Below are positions 7,592 to 18,763 of a stretch of DNA of 38,207 bases, piece after piece. The notes below the pieces were generated by a model. That model saw only the letters and a list, made by a program, of their open reading frames with translations. It was not told the origin of the DNA and did not search any database. The stretch is taken from contig DXFD01000007.1 of assembly GCA_019114625.1 (NCBI GenBank), forward strand, positions 1 through 38,207. Reading direction: 5' to 3'. The stretch is from Candidatus Borkfalkia faecigallinarum (lineage in GTDB: Bacteria > Bacillota > Clostridia > Christensenellales > Borkfalkiaceae). How positions within the stretch are numbered: position 1 is the stretch's first letter; every line of letters starts with the position of its first letter. Both the position numbers and the translations under genes were made by a program.

Positions 7592-8191
7592 TCAGCCCTC
7601 TTCCGCCCCTTCCCGCGAAAGGACGCCTTCGACGGCGGAGAGTACCTCCTCCCTGCCGCGGCGGTCTTCGGCGGAAACGGCGATCACGTTCCCCTCTCCC
7701 GTGCGGAAAGCGGCGGCGACCCTGCGCACCGCCTCCTTTATGCGCGTCTTGGCGAGCTTGTCCGCTTTGGTGGCGATGACGGTGAACGGGGTCTGCGTAT
7801 AATACAAAAAGTCGATCATCGTCCTGTCGTCCGCGGTCGGCTCGTGGCGGATATCCGCCAGCGCGAACACGTGCGACACCCTCCCCTCCGCGAAAAAGTC
7901 GTCGAGGAGGCGCGCCCAGCGCTCCTTCTCGCTCTTCGCGACGTGCGCGAAGCCGTAGCCGGGGAGGTCGGCGAGCACGAACGCGCCGAAATCGAAATAA
8001 TTGACGAGGCGGGTACGCCCCGGCTCCGCCGAGGCGCGCGCGAGCTGCCTGCGGTTCGCGAGCATATTGATGAAGGAGCTTTTGCCGACGTTCGATTTCC
8101 CGCATACCGCGATGACGGGCTTCTCCCCGCCGTAAAACCCCTTTTTATCCGCCGCGGACGTGATGAACTTTACCTCTCCGATGCGCAGCAT
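7592..8191 (-). CDS. engB: Ribosome-biogenesis GTPase YihA/YsxC (EngB)
   Basis: This 199-aa TRAFAC GTPase acts in assembly of the large ribosomal subunit. G1 GKSNVGKS is at 31-38, G3 DLPGYG at 75-80, G4 TKAD at 141-144, and the G5 region includes VSAEDRRG near 180. Length and motif spacing match the family. The ATG at 8191 follows a GAGGAG site and lies 7 nt after the lon stop, so it is co-transcribed with lon, the usual arrangement in Firmicutes (lonA-ysxC in Bacillus). Confidence 0.97.
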   Translation of the reverse strand: MLRIGEVKFITSAADKKGFYGGEKPVIAVCGKSNVGKSSFINMLANRRQLARASAEPGRTRLVNYFDFGAFVLADLPGYGFAHVAKSEKERWARLLDDFFAEGRVSHVFALADIRHEPTADDRTMIDFLYYTQTPFTVIATKADKLAKTRIKEAVRRVAAAFRTGEGNVIAVSAEDRRGREEVLSAVEGVLSREGAEEG

Positions 8192-8198
8192 GATCTCC

Positions 8199-10517
<2,319 letters not shown>

Positions 10518-10552
10518 GAGAAACCTCCGCGGCGGTATGCCGCTCCTTATAT

Positions 10553-10581
10553 AGTATAACACAATGCGGCGCGATTTACAA
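10553..10581 (-). promoter_or_regulatory. Promoter of lon-engB
   Basis: Minus strand: -35 TTGTAA (10576-10581), 17-nt spacer, -10 TATACT (10553-10558). No CIRCE (GAGTGCTAA) or CtsR-type heptad repeat is evident, so there is no visible heat-shock operator. Confidence 0.75.
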
Positions 10582-10663
10582 GCCTATTTTCACATCCGCG
10601 CGGCGCCGCACCGTTTTTCCGCGCGCCCTTCACCCCGCTTTCACCGGAGAAAAGGGTACGCAA

Positions 10664-10689
10664 AGGGCGCCTTCGGCCGAAGGCGCCCT
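10664..10689. terminator. Perfect 26-nt palindrome downstream of nfnB
   Basis: AGGGCGCCTTCGG and its exact complement form an 11-bp stem with a GGCC loop, 20 nt past the nfnB stop. On the minus (gene) strand no T tract follows; on the plus strand it is followed by CTCTGTTTT. It may stop nfnAB transcription as a hairpin only, or act as a plus-strand terminator. Confidence 0.6.
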
Positions 10690-10709
10690 CTCTGTTTTCC
10701 GGAAAGGAC

Positions 10710-12101
10710 TTATGCGTGTTTGCTCTTTATGTACTCGTCGATGGCTTCCGCCGCCGCCTTGCCGGCGCCCATCGCGAGGATGACGGTCGCGGCGCCCGTG
10801 ACGGCGTCGCCGCCCGCATACACGCCCTCGCGTGAGGTCTTGCCGTGCTCGTCGGCGATGATGCCGCCCCACTTCTGCGTATCCAGCCCCTGCGTCGTGT
10901 TCTTGATGAGGGGATTGGGAGAAGTGCCCAGCGCCATGATCACGCAGTCGCAGTCCACGGTGAATTCGCTGCCCTCCACAACGACGGGGCGGCGCCTGCC
11001 GGAAGCGTCCGGCTCGCCCAGCTCCATGCGCACGCAGGTCATGCCCTTCACGATGCCGTTCTCCCCTTCGAGGATGGCGGTCGGGTTGGTGAGGAAGCGG
11101 AACACGATGCCCTCTTCCTTCGCGTGTTCGACCTCCTCCGCGCGGGCGGGCAGTTCCGCCTCGCTGCGGCGGTAGATGATGTCCACCTGCGCTCCGAGGC
11201 GCAGCGCGCAGCGCGCGGCGTCCATCGCGACGTTGCCGCCGCCCACGACGGCGACCTTCTTCGCATGGAACACGGGGGTGCGGCAGTCCTCTTTATACGC
11301 CTTCATCAGGTTGACGCGGGTGAGGAATTCGTTGGCGGAGAACACGCTCTTGAGGTTTTCCCCGGGGATGCCCATAAAGCGGGGAAGCCCCGCGCCGCTG
11401 CCGATGAACACGCTCTCGAAGCCGTATTCGCTCATCAGCTCGTCGACGGAGAGCACGCGGCCGATGACCATGTTGGTCTCCACTTTGACGCCCAGCGCCT
11501 TTAAGTTGTCTATCTCCTTCTGCACGATGCTCTTGGGCAGGCGGAACTCGGGGATGCCGTAGACCAGCACGCCGCCCGCCAGGTGCAGCGCCTCGAACAC
11601 CGTGACGTCGTACCCGCGCTTGGCGAGGTCGCCCGCGCAGGTCAGCCCCGCCGGGCCGCTGCCCACGACGGCGACTTTATGCCCGTTCGGCTCCGCCTTT
11701 ACGGGCAGGTCGCAGCTGTGCGCGTTGTGCCAGTCCGCGACGAAGCGTTCCAGCCTGCCGATGGCGACAGGCTCGCCCTTGATGCCGCGCACGCACTTGC
11801 TCTCGCACTGCGTCTCCTGCGGGCACACCCTGCCGCACACGGCGGGAAGGCTGCTCGTCTGCTGAATGATGTGGTATGCCTCCTCGAACTCCCCTTCCGC
11901 GACCTTCGCGATGAATTCGGGGATGTGGATGCGGACGGGGCAGCCGCCGACGCAGGTCTTGTTCTTGCAGTGCAGGCAGCGTTTCGCCTCGTCGATCGCC
12001 GTCTCGGCGTCGTAGCCGAGGGCGACTTCGGAAAAATTCTTATTGCGCACGTCGGGCGCCTGTGCGGGCATCTCGTGCTTTTTCAGGCTCATGTTCGGCA
12101 T
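10710..12101 (-). CDS. nfnB: NADH-dependent ferredoxin:NADP+ oxidoreductase, large subunit NfnB (GltD-like)
   Basis: This 463-aa flavoprotein resembles the glutamate synthase small subunit. Two N-terminal cysteine clusters for [4Fe-4S] centres are visible: Cys42/45/50/54 and Cys89/93/99/103. They are followed by an FAD-binding GSGPAG (147-152) and a second Rossmann motif GGGNVAMDAA (about 288-297) for NAD(P)H. Paired with NfnA it forms the electron-bifurcating transhydrogenase that couples NADH, ferredoxin and NADP+. It begins 1 nt after the nfnA stop with AAGGAGG 9 nt upstream. Such proteins are often annotated as GltA/GltD; no glutamate synthase large subunit is present, and the partner gene supports NfnB. 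Confidence 0.9.
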   Translation of the reverse strand: MPNMSLKKHEMPAQAPDVRNKNFSEVALGYDAETAIDEAKRCLHCKNKTCVGGCPVRIHIPEFIAKVAEGEFEEAYHIIQQTSSLPAVCGRVCPQETQCESKCVRGIKGEPVAIGRLERFVADWHNAHSCDLPVKAEPNGHKVAVVGSGPAGLTCAGDLAKRGYDVTVFEALHLAGGVLVYGIPEFRLPKSIVQKEIDNLKALGVKVETNMVIGRVLSVDELMSEYGFESVFIGSGAGLPRFMGIPGENLKSVFSANEFLTRVNLMKAYKEDCRTPVFHAKKVAVVGGGNVAMDAARCALRLGAQVDIIYRRSEAELPARAEEVEHAKEEGIVFRFLTNPTAILEGENGIVKGMTCVRMELGEPDASGRRRPVVVEGSEFTVDCDCVIMALGTSPNPLIKNTTQGLDTQKWGGIIADEHGKTSREGVYAGGDAVTGAATVILAMGAGKAAAEAIDEYIKSKHA

Positions 12102-12102
12102 T

Positions 12103-12945
12103 TTACTTTACCTCCTTTTTGAAGAGGTTGCACGCGAGTTCGCGCTCGCGCTTTTCAAATTCTTTATAGGTGGAAGCGCGCTTCATGATCTCGTCGTAAT
12201 CTACCTCGTGCCCGTCGAAATCGGGGCCGTCCACGCAGGCGAACTTCGTCTTGCCCGCCACGGTGAGGCGGCAGCAGCCGCACATCCCCGTGCCGTCGAT
12301 CATGATGGGGTTCATGCTGACGACCGTCCTGATGCCGTACTGCTTGGTGAGGAGCGACACGAACTTCATCATGACGACCGGCCCGATGGCGATGACCTCG
12401 TCGTACTTGTTCCCCGCCTCGATGAGCTCTCTGAGCGCGTCGGTCACGAGGCCCTTTTTGCCGTAACTGCCGTCGTCCGTCATCATGCGCATTTCGTCGG
12501 AAACGGCGCGGAACTCCTCTTCGAGGATGACGAGGTCTTTGCTGCGGAAGCCGACGATGCTGTGCACCTCCGCGCCCAGCTTATGCAGCTTTTTGGCGAC
12601 GGGGTAAGCGATGGCGCAGCCGACGCCGCCGCCCACGACGGCGACCTTTTTCAGCCCTTCGACGTGCGAAGGCTCGCCGAGAGGCCCGACGAAGTCGTGG
12701 ATAAACTCCCCTTCCCGTAATTGATTGAGCCGCTCCGTCGTGCCGCCGACGATCTGGAAAATGATCGTCACGGTGCCCTTTTCGCGGTCGAAATCGGCGA
12801 CCGTGAGGGGGATGCGCTCCCCTTCCTCATCCACGCGCAGGATGATGAACTCCCCCGGCTCCGCCTTTTTCGCGACGAAGGGCGCGTCCACCTCCATGAG
12901 CGTGACGGTGGGGTTGAGTTCTTTCTTCTTAAGAATTTTATACAT
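12103..12945 (-). CDS. nfnA: NADH-dependent ferredoxin:NADP+ oxidoreductase, small subunit NfnA
   Basis: This 280-aa protein is of the ferredoxin-NADP reductase type (dihydroorotate dehydrogenase electron-transfer subunit-like). It has an N-terminal beta-barrel FAD domain (about 1-95, with RVDEEGERIPLTVAD), an NAD-binding domain with VGGGVGCA (about 105-112), and a C-terminal [2Fe-2S] segment IDGTGMCGCC...FAC (about 214-237). The Asp just before the cysteines fits the unusual Asp/three-Cys ligation described for NfnA. It is the first gene of the nfnAB pair behind its own promoter. In Clostridia the complex balances NADPH, NADH and reduced ferredoxin. Confidence 0.9.
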   Translation of the reverse strand: MYKILKKKELNPTVTLMEVDAPFVAKKAEPGEFIILRVDEEGERIPLTVADFDREKGTVTIIFQIVGGTTERLNQLREGEFIHDFVGPLGEPSHVEGLKKVAVVGGGVGCAIAYPVAKKLHKLGAEVHSIVGFRSKDLVILEEEFRAVSDEMRMMTDDGSYGKKGLVTDALRELIEAGNKYDEVIAIGPVVMMKFVSLLTKQYGIRTVVSMNPIMIDGTGMCGCCRLTVAGKTKFACVDGPDFDGHEVDYDEIMKRASTYKEFEKRERELACNLFKKEVK

Positions 12946-12985
12946 AACCTGACCGTCCTTTTTTCTTCTTTATTCCTGCATACAT

Positions 12986-13014
12986 AGTATAATCGCCGCG
13001 GGCGCTTTTTTCAA
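12986..13014 (-). promoter_or_regulatory. Promoter of nfnAB
   Basis: Minus strand: -35 TTGAAA (13009-13014), 17-nt spacer, -10 TATACT (12986-12991). It separates nfnAB from the clpX gene upstream. Confidence 0.8.
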
Positions 13015-13095
13015 GCGTTTTGCGGCGGCTGAACCGATTTTTTTTATTTGAATTGCTTATACCTTTCCGCCGTCCGCACGGGCGGCGGACGGAAC

Positions 13096-13123
13096 GGGGC
13101 GGGAGCCTTCCGGCTCCCGCCCC
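13096..13123. terminator. GC-rich hairpin downstream of clpX
   Basis: A perfect 12-bp stem (13096-13107 with 13112-13123) and 4-nt loop begins 7 nt past the clpX stop. No T tract follows on the gene strand; a second GC-rich hairpin lies at about 13067-13092. It probably marks the end of the tig-clpP-clpX unit, though as a weak or non-canonical terminator. Confidence 0.55.
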
Positions 13124-13130
13124 GCGCCCT

Positions 13131-14354
<1,224 letters not shown>

Positions 14355-14570
14355 GTTCGGTTACCTCCTTTCGGCGCGCCGCCATCGCAGCTTCTCCACA
14401 TAGATGAAGGCGCGGCAACACAAACGGTCGCCGCGGGTCTGACTGCCATGAGGCATCTGCCGATCGTTCCGCCGCGGGGGATGCTTCCTCCCGTCTTACG
14501 CGGCTCTTTCGTTGGGATGTGCGCCCCCTCCCCGCGCCTGCGGCACCGGGCGGACGGGCTCTAATGCCTG

Positions 14571-15167
14571 TTATCTCTTATAAAAAACTTTGTCGACGAG
14601 GCCGTAGCGCTGCGCCTCTTCCGCCGAGAGATAGTTGTCGCGGTCTGTGTCGCGCGCGATCTCCTCCACGCTCTTGCCCGTGTTCTCGGCGAGGATGCGG
14701 TTCATCTTTTCGCGGATCTTGAGGATGTGCTCCGCCTGGATCTTGATGTCGCTCGCCTGACCCTGCGCGCCGCCGAGCGGCTGGTGGATCATGATCTCGC
14801 TGTTGGGGAGGGCGAAGCGCTTGCCCTTCGTGCCGCTGGACAGCAGGAACGCGCCCATGCTCGCCGCCATGCCGATGCAGATGGTCGAGACGTCGCAATG
14901 GATATACTGCATGGTGTCGTAGATCGCCATGCCCGCCGAGACGCTGCCGCCCGGGCTGTTGATATACAGGCTGATGTCCTTGTTCATGTCCTTCGCCTCG
15001 AGGTAGATGAGCTGCGCGACGACGGTGTTCGCCATCGCGTCGCCGATCTCGCCCGAGAGGAAGATGATGCGGTCCTCGAGAAGGCGCGAATAGATATCAT
15101 ACGAGCGTTCGCCGCGGCTGGACTGCTCGACGACCATCGGGATGAGGTTCATTCGAATATCTTCCAT
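14571..15167 (-). CDS. clpP: ATP-dependent Clp protease proteolytic subunit ClpP
   Basis: This 198-aa serine peptidase forms the barrel of ClpXP. The catalytic triad is complete: Ser103 in GMAASMG, His128 in MIHQP and an Asp in [10 protein letters not shown] (about 177). The N-terminal segment [22 protein letters not shown] is typical of processed ClpP. Order tig-clpP-clpX is the common bacterial arrangement. The start at 15167 has an AAGGAGA site upstream; an internal Met at residue 6 could also serve. No CtsR-type operator was seen upstream. Confidence 0.97.
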   Translation of the reverse strand: MEDIRMNLIPMVVEQSSRGERSYDIYSRLLEDRIIFLSGEIGDAMANTVVAQLIYLEAKDMNKDISLYINSPGGSVSAGMAIYDTMQYIHCDVSTICIGMAASMGAFLLSSGTKGKRFALPNSEIMIHQPLGGAQGQASDIKIQAEHILKIREKMNRILAENTGKSVEEIARDTDRDNYLSAEEAQRYGLVDKVFYKR

Positions 15168-15203
15168 ACGATCTCCTTATCGTTCAGGGGCCGGGCGCGG
15201 CGA

Positions 15204-16556
15204 TCACTCCGCCTTGTCGGCCTTGTCCTCTTTCGCCTCTTCCGCGGGCTTTTCCTCCGCGACGGCGAGGTTGTTGTTTGCTTTGAGGAAGTCAAACAGC
15301 TTGTTTACCACGATGTCGTTGGCGAGATACTCGCGCTGCGAATCGGTGACGTCCTTCTTATACTCTTCGAGCGTCTTGCCGGCGGCTTTGGCCAGCTCTT
15401 CGAGCTTGGCTTCGATCTCGCTCTCCTCCGCCTTGATGTTCTCGGCGCGGACGATCGCGTCGATGACCAGCTGCGCCTTGACGTTCTCGCCCGCCTGCGC
15501 GCGGTAGCCGTTGCGGAAATCGTCCATGTTGCTGCCCATATATTTGAGATAATCGGCAAGTTTGAGGCCGCCGTACTGCATGCCCATGCGGTACTCGGCA
15601 TTGCGGACCATCGCGTCGATCTGGCTCTCGATCATCGCGTCGGGGATCTCCACTTCCGCGTTGGCGGCGATGGCGCGGACGATGTTGTTTTCCGTCTCGG
15701 CGTCGCCCTTCTCCTTCGCCTGCTTTTCGAGGCGCTCGCGCGTCTCCTTGCGGTATGCGTCCACGCTCTCCGCGCCCGCCGCGTCCTTGATGAACTCGTC
15801 GTTCACCTCGGGCAATTCCTTCTTTTCCAGCTTGTTGAGCTTGACGGCGAAGACGGCGTCCTTGCCCTTGAGCTCGGCTGCCTGGTAGTCGTCCGGGAAG
15901 CGGACGTTGACGTCCTTCTCCTCGCCGACCTTCATGCCGACGACCTGCTCTTCAAAACCGGGGATAAAGGAGCCGCTGCCCAGCACGAGCGGGTAATTTT
16001 CGGACGTGCCGCCCTCGAACTTGACCCCGTCGATGCTGCCGGAGAAGTCGATGGTGGCGGTGTCGCCGTTCTCGGCGGCGCGGTCGGTCACCTCGACCAT
16101 GCGCGAATTGCGCTGGCGCAGGCGCTCGATCTCGGCGTCGACGTCGGCATCCTTCACATTATACTCCACTTTCGTGATGTTTATACCCTTGTAGTCGCCC
16201 AGCTTGACCTCCGGCTTGACGGGCGCGACCGCCGCGAGGACGGCGCCGTCGTCCGAAATATCCTCCACGGAAAGCTCGGGCTGGCCGACGACGGTGTAGT
16301 TGTCCTTTTCCTTTTCCAGAATGTCGTAATAGTGATCGGAAAAGAGGTTGTTGAGCGCGTCCTCATAGAACACGCCCTTGCCATAGGTGAGCTCGATGAC
16401 GTGCTTGGGCGCCTTGCCCTTGCGGAAGCCGTTCACGGTGAAGCGGCCGCGCGTCTGCAGATAAGCCTTCTGATTGGCTTGCTCCCACTCCGCCTTGTCG
16501 AAGGTGATGGTGATCTTGATCGTGCTCTTTTCCGAAGGTTGGATCTCGTATTTCAT
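15204..16556 (-). CDS. tig: Trigger factor (ribosome-associated chaperone and PPIase)
   Basis: This 450-aa chaperone has an N-terminal ribosome-binding domain with the GFRKGKAP signature (43-50), an FKBP-type prolyl isomerase domain (about 160-245; GDTATIDFSGSIDG, GSGSFIPGFEEQ) and a long helical C-terminal substrate-cradling domain. The tail is rich in Glu, Ala and Lys. The ATG has AGGAG 6 nt upstream. It is the first gene of the tig-clpP-clpX operon, joining folding and degradation of new proteins. Confidence 0.97.
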   Translation of the reverse strand: MKYEIQPSEKSTIKITITFDKAEWEQANQKAYLQTRGRFTVNGFRKGKAPKHVIELTYGKGVFYEDALNNLFSDHYYDILEKEKDNYTVVGQPELSVEDISDDGAVLAAVAPVKPEVKLGDYKGINITKVEYNVKDADVDAEIERLRQRNSRMVEVTDRAAENGDTATIDFSGSIDGVKFEGGTSENYPLVLGSGSFIPGFEEQVVGMKVGEEKDVNVRFPDDYQAAELKGKDAVFAVKLNKLEKKELPEVNDEFIKDAAGAESVDAYRKETRERLEKQAKEKGDAETENNIVRAIAANAEVEIPDAMIESQIDAMVRNAEYRMGMQYGGLKLADYLKYMGSNMDDFRNGYRAQAGENVKAQLVIDAIVRAENIKAEESEIEAKLEELAKAAGKTLEEYKKDVTDSQREYLANDIVVNKLFDFLKANNNLAVAEEKPAEEAKEDKADKAE

Positions 16557-16596
16557 GACTTTCTCCTGCTGAAAATAAACTTTTACTCAGTACAGT

Positions 16597-16624
16597 ATTG
16601 TACCACAAAGCGCGCATTTTGCAA
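16597..16624 (-). promoter_or_regulatory. Promoter of tig-clpP-clpX
   Basis: Minus strand: -35 TTGCAA (16619-16624), 16-nt spacer, -10 TACAAT (16597-16602), about 40 nt upstream of the tig start. Confidence 0.7.
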
Positions 16625-16652
16625 AGCGTTTTTTATGCGCAAAAGAAAATAA

Positions 16653-16870
16653 TTTGCCGCCCGCCGCGCGGGCGGAGCGGGACGAGCGCCGCACGGGCGG
16701 AGCGGGACGAGCGGCGCGGGGGCGGGGCGTGGCGAGCGCCGCGCGGGCGGAACGGGGCGAGCAGAGCGGGGCAAGCGGCGCGCAGGGCGGAGCGGGACGA
16801 GCGGCGCGGGGGCGGGGCGTGGCAAGCGGCGCGGGGGCGGGACGTGGCGAGCGGCGCGGGGCGGAGCGCA
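16653..16870. repeat. GC-rich degenerate tandem repeat tract between tig and rqcH
   Basis: About nine imperfect copies of a roughly 25-nt unit built on GGGCGGAGCGGGACGAGC plus GGCGCG fill this stretch. Variants include GGGCGTGGCGAGC and GAACGGGGCGAGC. It is almost pure G+C on one strand, with G far more frequent than C. The 413-bp interval 16557-16969 otherwise holds only the divergent tig and rqcH promoters; no gene was recognised here. Confidence 0.8.
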
Positions 16871-16909
16871 CTTTTTGGCGCGAAAGCGCCCGCACGGTAC
16901 GGCCGACGT

Positions 16910-16938
16910 TTGCTTTTTTCTCCCCCTTTTGCTATAAT
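16910..16938 (+). promoter_or_regulatory. Promoter of rqcH
   Basis: Plus strand: -35 TTGCTT (16910-16915), 17-nt spacer, consensus -10 TATAAT (16933-16938). It sits just downstream of the GC-rich repeat tract and about 30 nt before the rqcH start. Confidence 0.8.
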
Positions 16939-16969
16939 AGACGGAGAAATCGATTTCGGGAGCGGAAAA

Positions 16970-18652
16970 ATGCCGCAGGACGCATTCACATTACGGCACG
17001 TCGCGCGCGAACTGGACGCGATGCTGGCCGGCGGAAAAGTCAACAAGATCATACAACCCTCGCGCGACGAGGTGGATATCCTGCTCTACGCGGGCGGAAA
17101 GACGCGCAAGCTGCTGCTCAACACGCACGCTTCCTTCGCGCGCGCCTGCGTCTCGGTGATCCCCCGCACGGCGCCCGAAACGGCGCCCAACTTCTGTATG
17201 CTGCTGCGCAAGCACCTCTCGGGCGCGACGCTGACGCAGGTGCGGACAGAAGGGTTCGAGCGCATCCTCTCCTTCACCTTCGACTGTACGGGCGAATTTA
17301 CCCGCGCACGGCGCACGCTGTATGCGGAGATCATGGGCAAATATTCCAACCTCGTGCTGACCGAAGGCGGCGTCATCACGGGCGCGCTGAAGATCTCCTC
17401 CCTACAGGAAAACTTCAAGCGCGTGCTCTTCCCGGGCGTGGCATACCGCCCGCCCGAACCGCAGGACAAAGCCAACCCCGCCGACCGCACCGCGACGCTC
17501 GAGCGGCTGCGCGCCTTTGCGGGGGGCGATTTGGCGGAGTTCCTCTTCCGCAGCCTCTCCGGGCTGGCGCTGCCCACCTGCCGCCTGCTCGCGCAGGAGC
17601 TGGGAGACCGGACGCAGCCCTTCGGCGCGCTCGCGGCGAACGCCGAGGAAAAGATCCACGCCTTCCTCTTTTCGGAGGAGACGGCGCCCGCCGTCGAACG
17701 GCAAAACGGAGAGGCGAAAGACTTCCACGCGCGCTTCCCCGCGGGCGAGCGGTACGAGAGCGTGCTTGCCGCCATGGACGCCTACTACACCGAGCGGGAA
17801 ACAAACCGCGACTTTGCCGAAAAGAAGCGCAGGCTGGAAAGCGTGCTCGCCGCGCGCCGCAAGAAGGAGGAAAAGAAGCTCTCCCTGCTGCTCGAACGGG
17901 AGCGCGAATGCGCGGATCTGGAAAAGAACCGCGTCTTCGGCGAGCTGATCACCGCCAACATCTACGCGCTGCGCAAGGGCATGGACGCGTTCGAGGCGGT
18001 CAACTATTACGAGGAGGGCGCTCCGACCGTGCGCATCCCGCTGGACAGGACGCTCGCCCCCGCCCAGAACGCGCAGAAATATTTCAAGAAGTACAATAAG
18101 CAGAAGCGCACCCTCGCCGCCGTCGCGCCGCAGAAGGAGGAGGCGCTCGCCGACCTCGACTACACGCGGAGCATGCTTTCCGCGCTTTCCCTCGCCGAGA
18201 ACGCGCTCGACTTGCAGGAGATGGAGGCGGAGCTGCGCGGGGCAGGCCTGCTCCCGCCCGAAAAAAAGAGGACGAAGGCCGCGCCGCCGATCCCCTTCCG
18301 CACCTTTTCCGTCGGCGGGTTCCGTATCCTGGCGGGGCGCAACAACGTGCAGAACGACCGCCTCGTACGCGCCGCCGCGCCCGACGACGTCTGGCTGCAC
18401 ACGCAGAAATACCACAGCTCGCACGTCCTGATCCGCACAGAGGGCAAGCCCGTCCCGGACGAGGTGCTGCACGCCGCCGCGCAGATCTGCGCGTATTTTT
18501 CGGACGGAAAGGCGAGCGGCAAGATTCCCGTCGACTACTGCGAGCGGCGGTTCGTCAAAAAGCCGTCCGGCGCCAAGGCGGGCTTCGTCGTCTACACCGA
18601 CTACCGCACGCTGCTCGTCGACCCCGACCGCCACGCCGCGGAGGAGTGCTGA
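16970..18652 (+). CDS. rqcH: Rqc2 homologue RqcH (NFACT protein, ribosome quality control)
   Basis: This 560-aa protein matches bacterial RqcH (formerly FbpA/YloA), which binds split 50S subunits carrying stalled nascent chains and recruits tRNA-Ala to add alanine tails. The NFACT-N domain covers about 1-190, with E97-R98 where the tRNA-binding Asp-Arg pair of Bacillus RqcH lies. Helical and coiled-coil regions follow (about 255-430), and an NFACT-R domain (about 445-555; GGFRILAGRNNVQND, DDVWLHTQKYHSSHV). The ATG at 16970 lies downstream of the promoter; the frame remains open further upstream only because it reads through the GC-rich repeat. A terminator follows. Alanine tails are cleared by ClpXP, whose genes lie divergently next door. 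Confidence 0.92.
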   Translation: MPQDAFTLRHVARELDAMLAGGKVNKIIQPSRDEVDILLYAGGKTRKLLLNTHASFARACVSVIPRTAPETAPNFCMLLRKHLSGATLTQVRTEGFERILSFTFDCTGEFTRARRTLYAEIMGKYSNLVLTEGGVITGALKISSLQENFKRVLFPGVAYRPPEPQDKANPADRTATLERLRAFAGGDLAEFLFRSLSGLALPTCRLLAQELGDRTQPFGALAANAEEKIHAFLFSEETAPAVERQNGEAKDFHARFPAGERYESVLAAMDAYYTERETNRDFAEKKRRLESVLAARRKKEEKKLSLLLERERECADLEKNRVFGELITANIYALRKGMDAFEAVNYYEEGAPTVRIPLDRTLAPAQNAQKYFKKYNKQKRTLAAVAPQKEEALADLDYTRSMLSALSLAENALDLQEMEAELRGAGLLPPEKKRTKAAPPIPFRTFSVGGFRILAGRNNVQNDRLVRAAAPDDVWLHTQKYHSSHVLIRTEGKPVPDEVLHAAAQICAYFSDGKASGKIPVDYCERRFVKKPSGAKAGFVVYTDYRTLLVDPDRHAAEEC

Positions 18653-18670
18653 TTTTCCCCCGATCATGCG

Positions 18671-18689
18671 ACGCATAGTACTCTGCAAA
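18671..18689. repeat. Interspersed palindromic motif, copy 1
   Basis: ACGCATAGTACTCTGCAAA matches 36549-36567 at 18 of 19 positions. It begins 18 nt after the rqcH stop, before the terminator. The core GCATAGTACTCTGC is one mismatch from a perfect 14-nt palindrome. Function unknown. Confidence 0.55.
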
Positions 18690-18716
18690 ACGCAAATTTC
18701 ACGCTTTTATACGGCA

Positions 18717-18754
18717 AGATCCGCGGCAGGCACGCCTGCCGCGGATCTTTTTTG
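18717..18754 (+). terminator. Intrinsic terminator of rqcH
   Basis: A perfect 14-bp stem (18717-18730 with 18735-18748), 4-nt loop, followed by a run of T. It lies between convergent rqcH and the GH36 gene; the T tract is on the plus strand, so it serves rqcH best. Confidence 0.93.
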
Positions 18755-18763
18755 TTTCGATCG

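Noticed and set aside
10710-12101. Glutamate synthase small subunit (GltD) as the function of the large NfnB-like protein
   Set aside because: No large subunit is present, and the adjacent NfnA with its [2Fe-2S] segment points to the bifurcating transhydrogenase.
14355-14570. Possible gene or regulatory RNA in the gap between clpP and clpX
   Set aside because: No frame with a ribosome site, no stable terminator-like hairpin and no promoter match could be made out.
16653-16870. CRISPR-like array
   Set aside because: Units are degenerate, adjacent without unique spacers, and nearly pure G+C; no cas genes are nearby.
16598-16969. N-terminal extension of rqcH through the GC-rich repeat
   Set aside because: The extension would precede the promoter and consists of repeat-encoded Arg/Ala/Gly; RqcH homologues begin near the ATG at 16970.
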